Below the pieces are notes generated by a model, which worked only from the letters and a program-made list of their open reading frames with translations, was not told the DNA's origin and searched no databases. Positions 10,630 to 20,599 of a stretch of DNA of 64,000 nt are shown here, piece by piece. A program made the translations under genes and the position numbers. The stretch's first letter is position 1, and the number at the start of each line of letters is the position of its first letter. The stretch is from Mycolicibacterium iranicum (GTDB lineage Bacteria > Actinomycetota > Actinomycetes > Mycobacteriales > Mycobacteriaceae), in the NCBI RefSeq assembly GCF_001650495.1, contig NZ_LWCS01000024.1, positions 48,392 to 112,391 on the forward strand. Reading direction: 5' to 3'.

Positions 10630-13600
10630 GTGACCCGAGCCGAGCCCAGAGCCGACCAGCCGGCCATCGAGGACGTCCTGGCTCTGAGCCCGCTGCAGCA
10701 GGGCCTGTTCTCGATGGCGGCGCTGACCGATGACGGCGATTCGGTCGACCCCTACATCATCGCGATGGCGGCCGATGCGGTCGGCGCGGTCGACGTCGAC
10801 CTGCTGCGCGAATGCGCCGCGCTGCTGCTCGTGCGGCACGCCAACCTGCGCGCCAGCTTCGTGCAGGGCAACCTGAGTCGAGCCGTGCAAGTGGTGCCCA
10901 CGCACGTCGAGCTTCCGTGGCAACATGTCACCGCCGGCTCCGACGATGAGCTTCGCGACATCGAGACAGCCGAGCGCACAAGGCCTTTCGATCTCTCTCG
11001 GGGCCCTGTCATCCGGTTTCTGCTCATCGAGACGCCGCAGCGGTGGCGCTTCATCGTCACCGCCCATCACATCCTGATCGACGGCTGGTCGCTGCCGCTG
11101 TTCATGGGTGAACTGCTCACCTTGTATCGGGCGCACGGTGATACCGCCGCGCTGCCCGAGCCGCCGCGGCCCTATCGCGACTACATCGGCTGGCTTGCCG
11201 GTGTCGACCATGAGGTGAGCCGCGAGAAGTGGCGCAACCACCTGGCCGGTGTGCAGGCCCCGACACTGCTGACCCCGGCCCTCACTGCGACGGCACCCAC
11301 CGGCCGCCCGCAGCTGACCGAGGTGAAGCTCGACGCGCACGCCACAGCTGCGCTGGCCGAGTCCGCCAGGAGCCGCGGCGTCACCGTCAACACTCTCATC
11401 CAGATGGCATGGGCCAACGTGCTGTCGGTGATCACCGATCGGCGGGACGTGACATTCGGGGTGACCGTGTCGGGTCGGCCCGGTGAACTGGCCGGCGTGG
11501 AACGGATGGTCGGCCTGTTCATCAACACGGTGCCCCTGCGGGTGCGGCTCTACCCCAATGTGACCGTCCGCGAGCAGTGCCTGGGACTGCAGCGGGAGGC
11601 CGCGATCCTGCGCGAGCACAGCTACCTCGGCCACTCGGAACTGCGTGCGCTCGCCGGCGTCGGCGAGTTGTTCGACACCCTGCTGGTGTACGAGAACTTT
11701 CCGCCAGGCGGCCTCGTCGGGCGCACCGAATTCGAGGCCAACGGTGCGATATTCACGCCGTCGGCGCTGGAGAGTCTGTCGCACTTCCCGGTCACGATCG
11801 CCGCGCACCTCGCCGGTGACGAGCTGACGGTCTTCGTCGAGGTGATCGACGGTGCGCTCGGACAGCTGCGACCCGAGGAGTTGGGTTGGCGGGTGCTGCA
11901 TGCCGCGCAGCGTTTGATCACTTGCTGGGACAGGCCGCTGCGCGACGTCGGCGTCCTGCTGCCCGCAGAGGCAGCGGCGCCGAGGTCACGGGTCGCAGAG
12001 TTGCCGTTCACCAACGGGATTCACGCCCGGTTCACCGAGACCGCGGGCAGCAGGCTCGGTTCGGTGGCGCTGACCTGGAGCACCGGGTCCCTCACCTACC
12101 GTGAGCTCGACGAGGCGGCTGACCGCGTGGCCTCCGCGCTGCTCGCCGCCGGCGTGACGGCAGAGACCCCTGTTGCCGTCAAGCTCCGGCGCGGGCCGGA
12201 TTACGTCGTCGCGATGTTCGGTGTGCTCAAGGCGGGCGGGGTGATCGTGCCGCTGGACCCCGGTATGCCGACCGAGCGGATCAGCGACATCCTCGACCAG
12301 TCGGGTGCGCGCCTGCTGATCGACGACGCGTACCTGGCGTCACTTCCCGCCGAAACCGGGCCGAACTATCGCCCCGCCAGCGTCCCGCCGGAGCAGGCCG
12401 CCTACATCGTGTTCACCTCCGGCACGACGGGCCGGCCCAAGGGGGTGATCGGGACTCACGGCGCCGTCCTGGCCTACGCCGAGGACCATGCCGCGCACGT
12501 CCTGCGCCCCGCCTCGGCGAGGATCGGCCGCCCGCTGCGCGTCGGCCACGCCTGGTCGTTCACGTTCGACGCCGCCTGGCAACCGCTGGCCGCGCTGCTC
12601 GACGGCCACTGCGTGCACCTCGTCGGCGACGAATCACAGCGTGACGCAGAGGCTTTGGTGCACACGATCGGCCGGTTCGGGATCGACCTGCTCGACACCA
12701 CGCCGTCGATGTTCGCCCAGTTGTACAACGTCGGGCTGCTGACCACCGTCCCGCTCGCCGTGCTGGCACTGGGCGGCGAGGCGGTGAGCGCGTCGACATG
12801 GCAGCTGATCGGCGACGAATGCGCCCGCACCGGAATGTCGGCGTTCAACTGTTACGGGCCGACGGAGACCACGGTGGAGGCGGTGGTAGCGCCCATCGAC
12901 GGCTATCCGCGTCCATCGATCGGCGAGCCGACCCAGACCACCCGCGCCTACGTCCTCGACGCGTGGCTTCGTGCCGTCCCGGACGGTGTGACGGGGGAGC
13001 TGTATTTGTCCGGCGGTCAGCTCACGCGCGGCTATCTCAACCGAGCGGCTGAAACGGCAAGGCGTTTTGTCGCCGACCCCTTCGCGGCCGGCGAGCGGAT
13101 GTACCGCACCGGCGATGTGGTGCGACGCGGCGCCGACGGCGGACTACAGTTCCTGGGCCGCGTCGACAATCAGGTCAAGATCCGCGGATTCCGTGTCGAG
13201 CCGGGTGAGATCGCCGCGGTACTGTGCGCCCATCCGGATGTCTCCGATGCGCATGTGTCCGTCGAGCACCGGGATCGACACGCCCGGCTGACGGCCTACG
13301 TCGCCGGTGGTGCGCACCCACCTGATGCGGCCGAACTGCGTTCACTGATGACGAAGCAGTTGCCGCACTACATGATTCCGCAGCGGATCGTGATCGTGAC
13401 CGAACTTCCCCTGACCGCGCACGGCAAGATAGACGACGCCGCGCTGACCACCGTGGCCCACGACGCCTCGCCGTCGGTCGCCCCCGAGACGCCCACGGAG
13501 ACAGCGTTGGTCGACCTCTTGGCCGAGGTGCTCGACGACGAGCGGATCGGGGTGACGACGGACTTTTTGGAGATGGGGCTCGACAGTATCGTAGCGTTGA

Positions 13601-15099
13601 CGCTGGTACAGGCCGCCCGTCGCCGCGGTCTGCAGATGCGCGCCCGTCTCATGCTGGAGTGCAACAACATTCGTCAGCTAGCCGCTGCCATCGACGCCGG
13701 CGATCGCCACCCTCCACCCGCTGCGGTGTCTGCCGAGCGCTTCGGGGAGGTGGCGCCCGCCCCGATCGTGGCGTGGATGTACGAGTGCGGCAACTTCCGC
13801 CGCTTCACCCAGAACGTGCTGATCGCGCTACCTGCCGACATCACCGAACGCCGACTCGTGCAAGTCCTGCAGGCGCTGCTGGACCGCCACGACATGCTGC
13901 GCTCAACACTCGAGGTTCGGGGGCTGCGCACCCGGCCGCCCGGAGCGGTGCGGGTGCAGGACATGCTCGTGACCGTCGACGCGTCCGCGCACGCCGCCAT
14001 ACCTGGCGAAGTGGCTGCTGCGCTGGACCGAATTGATCCCAGCGCAGGGTCGATGATCCAGGCGGTGTGGTTCCGGCAGGGTCCGCCGGTCCTGATGCTG
14101 TGTGTGCACCACCTCGCCACCGATGTGGTGTCGTGGTACGTCATCCTCAACGCGCTGGCCGAGATCGACCGCGAGATCGGAGCGGGACGCACCACCGATC
14201 CGGCGGCCGAGTACACCACGTACCGGCAATGGACTCGGATGCTGCACGAACGCAGCCGATCCGACGAAGTCGCCGTACAGGCCGACTACTGGGCCGAAAC
14301 GCTCGCTGCACCGGACCCCTTGCTGGGCAGCCGTTTTCCCGATCCGCACCGTGACACGTGGGCGTCACTGACGCTGACCGACGTCGTCACCGACCCGGTC
14401 ACCACCCGCCAGATCCTGGACCGCCTCGACAGCGCGGGTATCGAGATGCGTGACTTCCTGCTCACTGCATTGTCATTGACGCTGGCGTCCTGGCGGATCG
14501 AACGCGCGCAGCCGGCCCACCACGGTGCGCTCGTGGCCCTCGAAAGCCACGGCCGCGAGGACAACCTCTTCGACCACGTCGACACGTCGGCCACCGTCGG
14601 GTGGTTCACCTCGGTCTATCCCGTACGGCTGGGGGCTGGGGAGGCGGCAGCGCACGTCGACACTATCGATCCCGCCGCAGCGCGCACTCTGATGAGTGCC
14701 GTGGCCGATCATGTTGCGGCCGTGCCCAATCGAGGTCTCGACTACGGGCTGCTGCGCTACACGCGCTCCGATCAGCGGCTGGTCGATCTGCCCCACCCTC
14801 AGGTCGAGTTCAACTACATCGGTCGCCACGATCTCAGCCGGGACGGTGCCGCCTCGGACTGGTCGCTGATCACCGAAGGCGACCTCAATGCGCACATGCC
14901 GGCGGCGGCCGAGCCCGACCTGCCGCTGCGCTACACATTCGACGTCATCTGCGTTGTCGCCGCTGGCGACGGCACCTCCCGCGGGCCGCACCTGCGGACC
15001 AGCTGGCGGTGGAGCCCCCTGCTGTCGACTGCGGATGAGGTCGACCGGCTCACCGGCCTCTGGCGTCAAGCCGTCACTGTCCTGGGAGAAGCGCTGTGA
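10630..15099 (+). CDS. mbtF: Mycobactin NRPS MbtF
   Basis: A 1489-residue peptide synthetase, the last assembly-line enzyme of the cluster. Order: condensation domain (about 15-430, [10 protein letters not shown] near residue 146), adenylation domain (about 465-935, with [22 protein letters not shown] and HGKIDDAAL), carrier ([10 protein letters not shown] near 980), and a C-terminal domain of the condensation/epimerisation superfamily (about 1030-1489, [12 protein letters not shown] and EFNYIGRHD). The last two motifs resemble epimerisation domains more than ordinary condensation domains. There is no thioesterase at the end, as expected if release forms the terminal cyclic hydroxy-lysine of mycobactin. 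GTG start 10 bp after mbtE; the end overlaps mbtG. Confidence 0.93.
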   Translation: MTRAEPRADQPAIEDVLALSPLQQGLFSMAALTDDGDSVDPYIIAMAADAVGAVDVDLLRECAALLLVRHANLRASFVQGNLSRAVQVVPTHVELPWQHVTAGSDDELRDIETAERTRPFDLSRGPVIRFLLIETPQRWRFIVTAHHILIDGWSLPLFMGELLTLYRAHGDTAALPEPPRPYRDYIGWLAGVDHEVSREKWRNHLAGVQAPTLLTPALTATAPTGRPQLTEVKLDAHATAALAESARSRGVTVNTLIQMAWANVLSVITDRRDVTFGVTVSGRPGELAGVERMVGLFINTVPLRVRLYPNVTVREQCLGLQREAAILREHSYLGHSELRALAGVGELFDTLLVYENFPPGGLVGRTEFEANGAIFTPSALESLSHFPVTIAAHLAGDELTVFVEVIDGALGQLRPEELGWRVLHAAQRLITCWDRPLRDVGVLLPAEAAAPRSRVAELPFTNGIHARFTETAGSRLGSVALTWSTGSLTYRELDEAADRVASALLAAGVTAETPVAVKLRRGPDYVVAMFGVLKAGGVIVPLDPGMPTERISDILDQSGARLLIDDAYLASLPAETGPNYRPASVPPEQAAYIVFTSGTTGRPKGVIGTHGAVLAYAEDHAAHVLRPASARIGRPLRVGHAWSFTFDAAWQPLAALLDGHCVHLVGDESQRDAEALVHTIGRFGIDLLDTTPSMFAQLYNVGLLTTVPLAVLALGGEAVSASTWQLIGDECARTGMSAFNCYGPTETTVEAVVAPIDGYPRPSIGEPTQTTRAYVLDAWLRAVPDGVTGELYLSGGQLTRGYLNRAAETARRFVADPFAAGERMYRTGDVVRRGADGGLQFLGRVDNQVKIRGFRVEPGEIAAVLCAHPDVSDAHVSVEHRDRHARLTAYVAGGAHPPDAAELRSLMTKQLPHYMIPQRIVIVTELPLTAHGKIDDAALTTVAHDASPSVAPETPTETALVDLLAEVLDDERIGVTTDFLEMGLDSIVALTLVQAARRRGLQMRARLMLECNNIRQLAAAIDAGDRHPPPAAVSAERFGEVAPAPIVAWMYECGNFRRFTQNVLIALPADITERRLVQVLQALLDRHDMLRSTLEVRGLRTRPPGAVRVQDMLVTVDASAHAAIPGEVAAALDRIDPSAGSMIQAVWFRQGPPVLMLCVHHLATDVVSWYVILNALAEIDREIGAGRTTDPAAEYTTYRQWTRMLHERSRSDEVAVQADYWAETLAAPDPLLGSRFPDPHRDTWASLTLTDVVTDPVTTRQILDRLDSAGIEMRDFLLTALSLTLASWRIERAQPAHHGALVALESHGREDNLFDHVDTSATVGWFTSVYPVRLGAGEAAAHVDTIDPAAARTLMSAVADHVAAVPNRGLDYGLLRYTRSDQRLVDLPHPQVEFNYIGRHDLSRDGAASDWSLITEGDLNAHMPAAAEPDLPLRYTFDVICVVAAGDGTSRGPHLRTSWRWSPLLSTADEVDRLTGLWRQAVTVLGEAL

Positions 15100-16403
15100 C
15101 ACCTGGGCCCACACCCACTCTCGCGGTCGTCGGCGCCGGACCCAAGGCGATCGCCGTGGCCGCCAAAGCCGCCGAACTCCGCCACATGGGTGTCAGCGCG
15201 CCCGAGGTGGTGGCCGTCGAACGCAGCACCGTCGGTGCCAACTGGCAGGCGGCCGGGGGCTGGACCGACGGCCAGCACCGGCTGGGCACCAGCCCGGAGA
15301 AGGACGTCGGATTCCCGTACCGCTCCTCGCTGGTTCCGCGCCGCAACGCCGAGCTGGACGAGCGGATGATGCGTCACAGCTGGCAGTCCTACCTGATCGC
15401 CAGCGCGCAGTTCGCCGAATGGATCGACCGCGGGCGCCCCTCGCCGACGCACTGGGGCTGGAGCCGGTATCTGCGGTGGGTCGCCGACAACGTCGGCATG
15501 TCGGTGATCCACGGTGAGGTACTCCGGATTTCGGTCGAGGACAACCGTTGGGCGCTGATCACCCCGGAGCGGACCGTCCATGCCGACGGCGTCATGATCA
15601 CCGGACCGGGGCAGGCGCACCGCTCGATCCTTCCGCACGATCCGCGGGTGCTGTCGATCGCCCAGTTCTGGGAGCGCGCAGCCCGTCCCGATCTGATCGT
15701 GGCAGAACGTGTCGCCGTGATCGGAGGCGGTGAGACGGCCGCATCGATGCTCAACGAGCTTTTCCGCCATCGGGTTTCGACGATCACCGTCATCTCGCCG
15801 TCGGTCACCCTGTTCACGAGGGGTGAGAGCTTCTTCGAGAACGCGTTGTTCTCCGATCCGACGGACTGGTCGAGTCTGACCATGACAGAGCGCCGGGATG
15901 CGCTGGGGCGCACGGACCGCGGCGTGTTCTCGGCCCGTGTGCAGGATGCGCTGCTCGCCGATGACCGCATCCGCCACCTGCGCGGCCGCGTCGCGCACGC
16001 GGTGGCCCGGGATCAGCGAATCCGGTTGACGCTCAGCTCCAATCGCGGTGGCGAGGCGCTGGAAACGGTGCACGGGTTCGACCTTGTCATCGACGGCTCC
16101 GGCGCCGACTCCATGTGGTTCGAGGCGTTGTTCAGCCAGGACGCCCGTGACCTGATCGAACTGGCGCTACGGTCCCCGCTGACCGGCGACTCGCTGCAGG
16201 AGTCGATCGGCCACGACCTGTCCATCGACGGGCTCACCCCGAAGTTGTTCCTGCCCGGCCTGTCCGGCCTCATGCAGGGGCCCGGCTTCCCGAACCTGAG
16301 CTGTTTGGGCCTGCTGTCCGACCGGGTGCTGGGCGCCCGGTACCCGAGAGACGCCGGCGACCCATTGACAAGGAGAAGCGATGAGCACCAACCCGTTCGA
16401 TGA
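15096..16403 (+). CDS. mbtG: Lysine N6-monooxygenase MbtG
   Basis: A flavin-dependent N-hydroxylating monooxygenase of 435 residues, close to the M. tuberculosis length as I remember it. It hydroxylates the epsilon nitrogen of lysine side chains in the siderophore, creating the hydroxamates that bind iron. The FAD loop is [14 protein letters not shown] at the N terminus and the NADPH loop is [12 protein letters not shown] near residue 210. The GTG start overlaps the mbtF stop (GTGA). The last 23 bp overlap mbtH, whose ribosome binding site lies inside this gene. Confidence 0.93.
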   Translation: MTPGPTPTLAVVGAGPKAIAVAAKAAELRHMGVSAPEVVAVERSTVGANWQAAGGWTDGQHRLGTSPEKDVGFPYRSSLVPRRNAELDERMMRHSWQSYLIASAQFAEWIDRGRPSPTHWGWSRYLRWVADNVGMSVIHGEVLRISVEDNRWALITPERTVHADGVMITGPGQAHRSILPHDPRVLSIAQFWERAARPDLIVAERVAVIGGGETAASMLNELFRHRVSTITVISPSVTLFTRGESFFENALFSDPTDWSSLTMTERRDALGRTDRGVFSARVQDALLADDRIRHLRGRVAHAVARDQRIRLTLSSNRGGEALETVHGFDLVIDGSGADSMWFEALFSQDARDLIELALRSPLTGDSLQESIGHDLSIDGLTPKLFLPGLSGLMQGPGFPNLSCLGLLSDRVLGARYPRDAGDPLTRRSDEHQPVR

Positions 16404-16590
16404 CGAAGACGGCACCTTCTATGTGCTGAGCAACGACGAGCAGCAGTACAGCCTCTGGCCGGCTTTCGCCGACATCCCGGTGGGGTGGCAGGTCGTGTTC
16501 GGCGAGAGCACCCGCACCGACTGCCTCTCCTACGTCGAGGAGAACTGGACGGACATGCGCCCACGCAGTCTGCGCGACGCGATGTCCTGA
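16381..16590 (+). CDS. mbtH: MbtH, adenylation-domain helper protein
   Basis: The 69-residue founder of the MbtH-like family. These small proteins bind NRPS adenylation domains and keep them soluble and active; here the partners should be MbtB, MbtE and MbtF. The conserved signature is present in slightly altered form ([10 protein letters not shown], where many members have NxEGQYSLWP), followed by the W-rich part [11 protein letters not shown]. The ATG is preceded by a clear AAGGAGAAGCG ribosome binding site within the end of mbtG. It is the last gene of the operon, and the next gene is convergent. Confidence 0.95.
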   Translation: MSTNPFDDEDGTFYVLSNDEQQYSLWPAFADIPVGWQVVFGESTRTDCLSYVEENWTDMRPRSLRDAMS

Positions 16591-16612
16591 CCGCCCGGAA
16601 CCGGCCTCGTTC

Positions 16613-16933
16613 TCACGCTCTGCCGGCGAAACCGGCAGGCTCGTCCATGTCGAACACCCTGGCGTGCAGCACCGTCCTGTTGCGCAGCGCCGCGCGCACA
16701 GCACGGTGCAAGCCGTCTTCGAGGTAGACGTTGCCGCGCCACTTCACGGCATGAGGAAACAGGTCGCCGTAGAAGGTCGAGTCCTCCGAGAGCAGCCGGT
16801 CGAGCGCCAGCACGGTCGTCGTCATGACCAACTCGTCGAGACGGATCTGGCGGGGCGGGATCTGTGCCCACTGCCGATGAGACAGCCCGTGGTCAGGATA
16901 GGGTCTGCCGTCGCGAACCCCTTTGAAGATCAT
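16613..16933 (-). CDS. Conserved small mycobacterial protein, function unknown
   Basis: A 106-residue soluble protein beginning MIFKGVRDGRPYPDHG. It matches in layout and, from memory, in sequence the gene that lies opposite hrcA in M. tuberculosis (Rv2375). No catalytic motif is recognised. The middle is unusually well ordered for such a short protein (LDELVMTTTVLALDRLLSED, then WRGNVYLEDGLHRAVRAALR). The start at 16933 is chosen because the homolog as remembered begins there; a longer frame reaches 16966. Convergent with mbtH, divergent from hrcA. A helix-rich regulatory or nuclease-like fold is possible but not supported by any motif. Confidence 0.8.
   Translation of the reverse strand: MIFKGVRDGRPYPDHGLSHRQWAQIPPRQIRLDELVMTTTVLALDRLLSEDSTFYGDLFPHAVKWRGNVYLEDGLHRAVRAALRNRTVLHARVFDMDEPAGFAGRA
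16620..16638 (+). terminator. Possible hairpin terminator of the mbt operon
   Basis: CTGCCGG / CCGGCAG form a 7-bp stem around the loop CGAAA, 30 bp after mbtH, with no T-run behind it. It lies within the 3' end of the convergent small gene, so it may be only a coding coincidence in GC-rich DNA. Mycobacterial terminators often lack T-runs, so this is weak support only. Confidence 0.22.
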
Positions 16934-16978
16934 CGACCGCGCCTTCGTTGCCCGTTGCCCACGCAAGAATTTGGTTAG

Positions 16979-16997
16979 GTCCGTTAGATTAACCTGC
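16979..16997. promoter_or_regulatory. Weak IdeR-box-like site between Rv2375-like gene and hrcA
   Basis: GTCCGTTAGATTAACCTGC matches about 12 of 19 positions of the mycobacterial IdeR consensus TTAGGTTAGGCTAACCTAA, mainly in the right half. It lies in the 138-bp divergent region between the small conserved gene and hrcA. A possible -10 element TAAAAT for hrcA is at 17027-17032. The match is too weak to call regulation. Confidence 0.2.
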
Positions 16998-17071
16998 GCG
17001 CGCCGAGCACGCTGCGTTCGTCACCGTAAAATGAACGCAACTGGGACCGATCCACTTCAGGTAGGTGAACA

Positions 17072-18103
17072 ATGGGCAGCGCGGACGAACGTCGATTCGA
17101 GGTGCTTCGTGCGATCGTCGCCGATTTCGTCGCCACCAAGGAACCGATCGGCTCAAAGTCCCTGGTCGAGCGCCACAATCTCGGCGTTTCCAGCGCGACG
17201 GTGCGCAACGACATGGCCGTCCTCGAGGCCGAGGGTTACATCGCACAGCCGCACACAAGCTCCGGGCGGGTGCCGACCGAGAAGGGCTACCGCGAATTCG
17301 TCGACCGTCTCGACGACGTGAAACCGATGTCGGGCGCCGAGCGCCGAGCCATCCTGTCGTTCCTGGAGTCCGGCGTCGACCTCGATGACGTGCTCCGCCG
17401 CGCGGTGCGGCTCCTCGCGCAGCTGACCCGGCAAGTGGCGGTCGTCCAGTACCCGACGCTGTCCACGTCGACGGTGCGCCGACTTGAGGTGGTGGCGCTG
17501 ACGCCCGCCCGGCTCCTGCTGGTGGTGATCACCGACTCGGGACGGGTGGACCAGCGCATCGTCGAACTCGGTGACGGTATCGACGAGACTCAGCTGGGTC
17601 AGTTGCGCGACCTACTGGGCCAGGCGCTGGAAGGCAAGCCCTTGGCGGCCGCCTCGATCGCGGTGTCGGATCTGGCGTCGCATCTCAACGGTCAGGGTGG
17701 GCTGGCCGACGCGGTGGGCCGATCGGCAACGGTGCTGGTCGAGACGTTGGTCGAGCACACTGAGGAGCGGTTGCTGCTGGGCGGCACCGCGAATCTGACG
17801 CGGAACACCGCCGACTTCGGTGGGTCGCTGCGGTCGGTGCTCGAAGCGCTGGAGGAGCAGGTGGTGGTGCTGCGCCTGCTGGCCAAACAGCAGGAGGCAG
17901 GCAAGGTGACCGTCCGGATCGGTCACGAAACCGAGGCCGAGCAGATGGCGGGCACCTCGGTGGTCAGCACCGCGTACGGCAGCTCGGGCAAGGTGTTCGG
18001 AGGCATGGGCGTGTTGGGTCCCACACGGATGGACTATCCGGGAACTATCGCCAATGTCGCCGCGGTTGCTCTCTATATTGGCGAAGTCTTAGGTAACCGC
18101 TGA
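17072..18103 (+). CDS. hrcA: Heat-shock repressor HrcA
   Basis: A 343-residue transcriptional repressor that binds CIRCE operators in front of groEL-type genes and releases them after heat stress. The N-terminal winged helix (residues 1-75, [20 protein letters not shown]) is followed by the GAF-like dimerisation region. The C-terminal motif [20 protein letters not shown] is typical. The ATG at 17072 gives the standard start [16 protein letters not shown]. No CIRCE element (TTAGCACTC-N9-GAGTGCTAA) is seen in front of the gene, so the targets lie elsewhere. dnaJ2 follows 51 bp downstream on the same strand, a conserved pairing. Confidence 0.96.
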   Translation: MGSADERRFEVLRAIVADFVATKEPIGSKSLVERHNLGVSSATVRNDMAVLEAEGYIAQPHTSSGRVPTEKGYREFVDRLDDVKPMSGAERRAILSFLESGVDLDDVLRRAVRLLAQLTRQVAVVQYPTLSTSTVRRLEVVALTPARLLLVVITDSGRVDQRIVELGDGIDETQLGQLRDLLGQALEGKPLAAASIAVSDLASHLNGQGGLADAVGRSATVLVETLVEHTEERLLLGGTANLTRNTADFGGSLRSVLEALEEQVVVLRLLAKQQEAGKVTVRIGHETEAEQMAGTSVVSTAYGSSGKVFGGMGVLGPTRMDYPGTIANVAAVALYIGEVLGNR

Positions 18104-18154
18104 TCTGGCGCCCCTAAGGGTTTGAACGGATCGGACGGGTGGGAAAGGTTGAGC

Positions 18155-19303
18155 GTGGCACGCGACTATTACGGGCTGCTCGGAGTGAGCAAGGGCGCTA
18201 GCGATGCGGAGATCAAACGCGCCTACCGCAAGCTGGCCCGCGAACTGCATCCCGATGTCAACCCCGACGAGGGTGCGCAGGCACGGTTCCAGGAGATCAG
18301 CGCCGCCTACGAGGTGCTCAGCGATCCGGAGAAGCGCCGCATCGTCGACCTCGGTGGCGATCCCCTGGAATCCGCGGGCGCGGGCGCCGGCGGATTCTCC
18401 GGTTTCGGCGGGCTCGGCGACGTCTTCGAAGCGTTCTTCGGCGGCGGTACCTCCTCGCGCGGTCCGGTCGGCCGTGTCCGACCCGGGTCGGATTCGCTGT
18501 TGCGCATGCGACTGGATCTCGAAGAGTGCGCGACCGGCGTGACCAAGCAGGTCACCGTCGACACCGCGGTGCTCTGCGACCTCTGCCACGGCAAGGGCAC
18601 CCACGGTAACTCGACACCCGAGACCTGCGACACGTGCGGCGGGCGGGGTGAGGTCCAGACGGTGCAGCGTTCACTGCTCGGTCAGGTGATGACGTCGCGG
18701 CCGTGCCCTGTCTGCGGCGGTGTCGGCGAGGTCATCCCGAACCCGTGTAACCGCTGCGCCGGCGACGGCCGGGTGCGGGCAAGACGCGAGATCAGCGTCA
18801 AGATCCCGGCAGGGGTGGGCGACGGCATGCGGGTGCGGTTGGCCGCACAGGGCGAGGTCGGACCTGGCGGCGGTCCGGCAGGCGACCTCTATGTGGAGGT
18901 TCACGAGAAGCCCCACCCGGTCTTCCTCCGTGAGGGCGACGATCTGCACTGCACGGTGTCGGTGCCGATGGTCGACGCCGCCCTCGGCACCACCGTGTCG
19001 GTGGATGCGATCCTCGACGGACCCATCGACATCACGATCGGGGCGGGCACTCAGCCGGGCTCAGTCGCCACGCTGCGCGGACACGGTATGCCGCATCTGC
19101 GCTCGGGTGTGCGCGGCGACCTCCATGCCCACATCGACGTCGTCGTCCCGTCCCGTCTCGACCACGAGGACATCGAACTGCTGCGCAGCTTGAAGGAGCG
19201 CAGCCGCGACACCGCCGAGGTACGCAGCGCCCAGGCCAGCGGTTCCGCCTCCCACGGTGGCGGCATCTTCTCCCGGCTGCGCGAGACATTCACCGGGCGC
19301 TAG
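18155..19303 (+). CDS. dnaJ2: Chaperone DnaJ (DnaJ2)
   Basis: A 382-residue type I Hsp40 that delivers substrates to DnaK and stimulates its ATPase. J domain at residues 1-70 with the HPD motif ([10 protein letters not shown]), a Gly/Phe-rich linker, four CxxCxGxG zinc repeats ([32 protein letters not shown]) at about 140-210, then the substrate-binding barrels. The GTG at 18155 is chosen because it yields [11 protein letters not shown] and has a purine-rich AAAGG stretch 12 bp upstream; a longer frame begins at 18122. The location after hrcA marks it as the second DnaJ of mycobacteria rather than the dnaK-linked one. Confidence 0.95.
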   Translation: MARDYYGLLGVSKGASDAEIKRAYRKLARELHPDVNPDEGAQARFQEISAAYEVLSDPEKRRIVDLGGDPLESAGAGAGGFSGFGGLGDVFEAFFGGGTSSRGPVGRVRPGSDSLLRMRLDLEECATGVTKQVTVDTAVLCDLCHGKGTHGNSTPETCDTCGGRGEVQTVQRSLLGQVMTSRPCPVCGGVGEVIPNPCNRCAGDGRVRARREISVKIPAGVGDGMRVRLAAQGEVGPGGGPAGDLYVEVHEKPHPVFLREGDDLHCTVSVPMVDAALGTTVSVDAILDGPIDITIGAGTQPGSVATLRGHGMPHLRSGVRGDLHAHIDVVVPSRLDHEDIELLRSLKERSRDTAEVRSAQASGSASHGGGIFSRLRETFTGR

Positions 19304-19318
19304 ATTCGGCGGAAGTCT

Positions 19319-20059
19319 GTGCGCGCCCTTTTCTACGTCGACGCGGTTCCCGCGGTCGGTGAGATCGTCATCGTCGACGGCGAAGAAGGACATCACGCGG
19401 CAACGGTGTGCCGCACCCGCTCCGGAGAGCATCTCGACCTCTCCGACGGCGCCGGAACCGTCGCGCACTGCATCGTCGAGAACGTCGACAAGGGTCGGTT
19501 GACCGCGCGTGTGCAGGAACGGCGATCGGTCGACCCACCTGTCCCGACCGTCACAGTCGTGCAGGCCTTGCCCAAGTCGGACCGGTCCGAGCTCGCCGTG
19601 GAGCTGGCCACGGAGGCAGGCGCGGACGCGTTCCTCGCTTGGCAGGCCGCGCGCTGTGTCGCGCGCTGGGACGGCGCCGCCAAAGTGGAGAAGGGACTGC
19701 GCCGCTGGGCGGCGGTGGCCCGCGCGGCTGCCCGTCAGTCGCGTCGGCCGTACGTTCCCGGCGTCGGCGGTGTCGTCTCCACCCGCGATCTCGCCGAGTC
19801 GACGCGCGCTGCGGTCGCCGGTTCTGTGCTGGTCCTGCACGAGTCGGCCACCCGGACGTTGGCCGAGGTGATTCCCGCGCAGCCCGACACGTTGACGCTG
19901 ATCGTCGGCCCCGAGGGCGGTATCTCCGAAGACGAGCTGGCCACCCTTACCGGGGCGGGCGCGGTGGCGGTGCGGCTCGGGCCGTCGGTGTTGCGGACGT
20001 CGACCGCTGCGGCGGTGGCACTCGGCGCGCTCGGAGTTCTGACGTCCCGCTGGCGATAG
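19319..20059 (+). CDS. rsmE: 16S rRNA (uracil1498-N3)-methyltransferase RsmE
   Basis: A 246-residue SPOUT-class methyltransferase that methylates U1498 of 16S rRNA at the ribosomal decoding region. It has an N-terminal PUA-like domain ([11 protein letters not shown] to about residue 75) and the C-terminal trefoil-knot domain with the S-adenosylmethionine loop [14 protein letters not shown] and the closing [16 protein letters not shown] start 15 bp after dnaJ2, so the two are probably co-transcribed. Confidence 0.94.
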   Translation: MRALFYVDAVPAVGEIVIVDGEEGHHAATVCRTRSGEHLDLSDGAGTVAHCIVENVDKGRLTARVQERRSVDPPVPTVTVVQALPKSDRSELAVELATEAGADAFLAWQAARCVARWDGAAKVEKGLRRWAAVARAAARQSRRPYVPGVGGVVSTRDLAESTRAAVAGSVLVLHESATRTLAEVIPAQPDTLTLIVGPEGGISEDELATLTGAGAVAVRLGPSVLRTSTAAAVALGALGVLTSRWR

Positions 20060-20063
20060 GCAC

Positions 20064-20077
20064 ACCCCCCGGGGGTA
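20064..20077. promoter_or_regulatory. C-run/G-run palindrome downstream of rsmE
   Basis: A run of six C followed directly by five G (ACCCCCCGGGGGTA). It could be part of a terminator hairpin for rsmE, though it has almost no loop. It also resembles the TACCC...GGGTA operators used by CsoR-family copper or sulfur regulators. It lies between rsmE and the IdeR-like box in front of mmpS. Function not established. Confidence 0.3.
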
Positions 20078-20097
20078 GAGACCCGCCCACAAGTTAG

Positions 20098-20116
20098 ATA
20101 GGTTAGCCTTCCCTCT
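20098..20116 (+). promoter_or_regulatory. Candidate IdeR (iron) box upstream of mmpS-mmpL
   Basis: ATAGGTTAGCCTTCCCTCT fits 15 of 19 positions of the degenerate IdeR consensus TWAGGTWAGSCTWACCTWA, including the whole core AGGTTAGCCT. It lies 64-82 bp before the GTG of mmpS. IdeR represses siderophore genes, including mmpS4/mmpL4 in M. tuberculosis, when iron is sufficient. This supports a role of the downstream pair in iron uptake. Confidence 0.6.
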
Positions 20117-20179
20117 GAACCGCAGGACAGTTCGGACGCCGAGCGCCGCCAATCTGAAGGACTCCCGATTCTCACCCGC

Positions 20180-20599
20180 GTGACCCGTGCATGGATACCT
20201 CTGGTCCTGGTGCTCGTCCTGGTCGTCGGGGGGTTCGCAGTCTGGCGTATCCGCAACATCTTCGGCTCCCACCAACTGCCGACCTACGCGGGAAACATGT
20301 CCGAGGATTCCAACAGATCCGACCCGAAGCGGGTGCGCTACGAGGTCTTCGGCAATCCTGGGGCGACCGCCGACATCAACTACATCGACGCCGAGGGTGA
20401 CCCCAACCAGATCGTCGCAGCCGCCCTGCCGTGGTCCATCGAGGTGGAGACGAACTCGCCGGCGATGGTGGGAAACGTTGTGGCACAGGGTGATGGCGAC
20501 TTCATCGGCTGCCGGATCTCGGCGGACGGTGTGGTGAAGGACGAACGCACCGCCGACAACTACACGGCCTACGTCTACTGCTTCACCAAGTCCGCATGA
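20180..20599 (+). CDS. MmpS-family siderophore export accessory protein
   Basis: A 139-residue membrane-anchored protein with one N-terminal helix ([18 protein letters not shown]) and a periplasmic beta-rich domain, the architecture and length of MmpS4/MmpS5. The domain keeps the family features [17 protein letters not shown] and the C-terminal YVYCFTKSA with its cysteine. MmpS proteins pair with an MmpL pump; MmpS4 and MmpS5 are needed to export mycobactin and carboxymycobactin. It overlaps mmpL by 4 bp (ATGA). A predicted IdeR box lies upstream and the mycobactin cluster is 3.5 kb away, so a siderophore role is likely. S4 versus S5 cannot be decided by eye. Confidence 0.9.
   Translation: MTRAWIPLVLVLVLVVGGFAVWRIRNIFGSHQLPTYAGNMSEDSNRSDPKRVRYEVFGNPGATADINYIDAEGDPNQIVAAALPWSIEVETNSPAMVGNVVAQGDGDFIGCRISADGVVKDERTADNYTAYVYCFTKSA

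Noticed and set aside
16934..17071. Search for a CIRCE element in front of hrcA
   Set aside because: No TTAGCACTC/GAGTGCTAA arms found; the gap has only a possible -10 box and the weak IdeR-like site.
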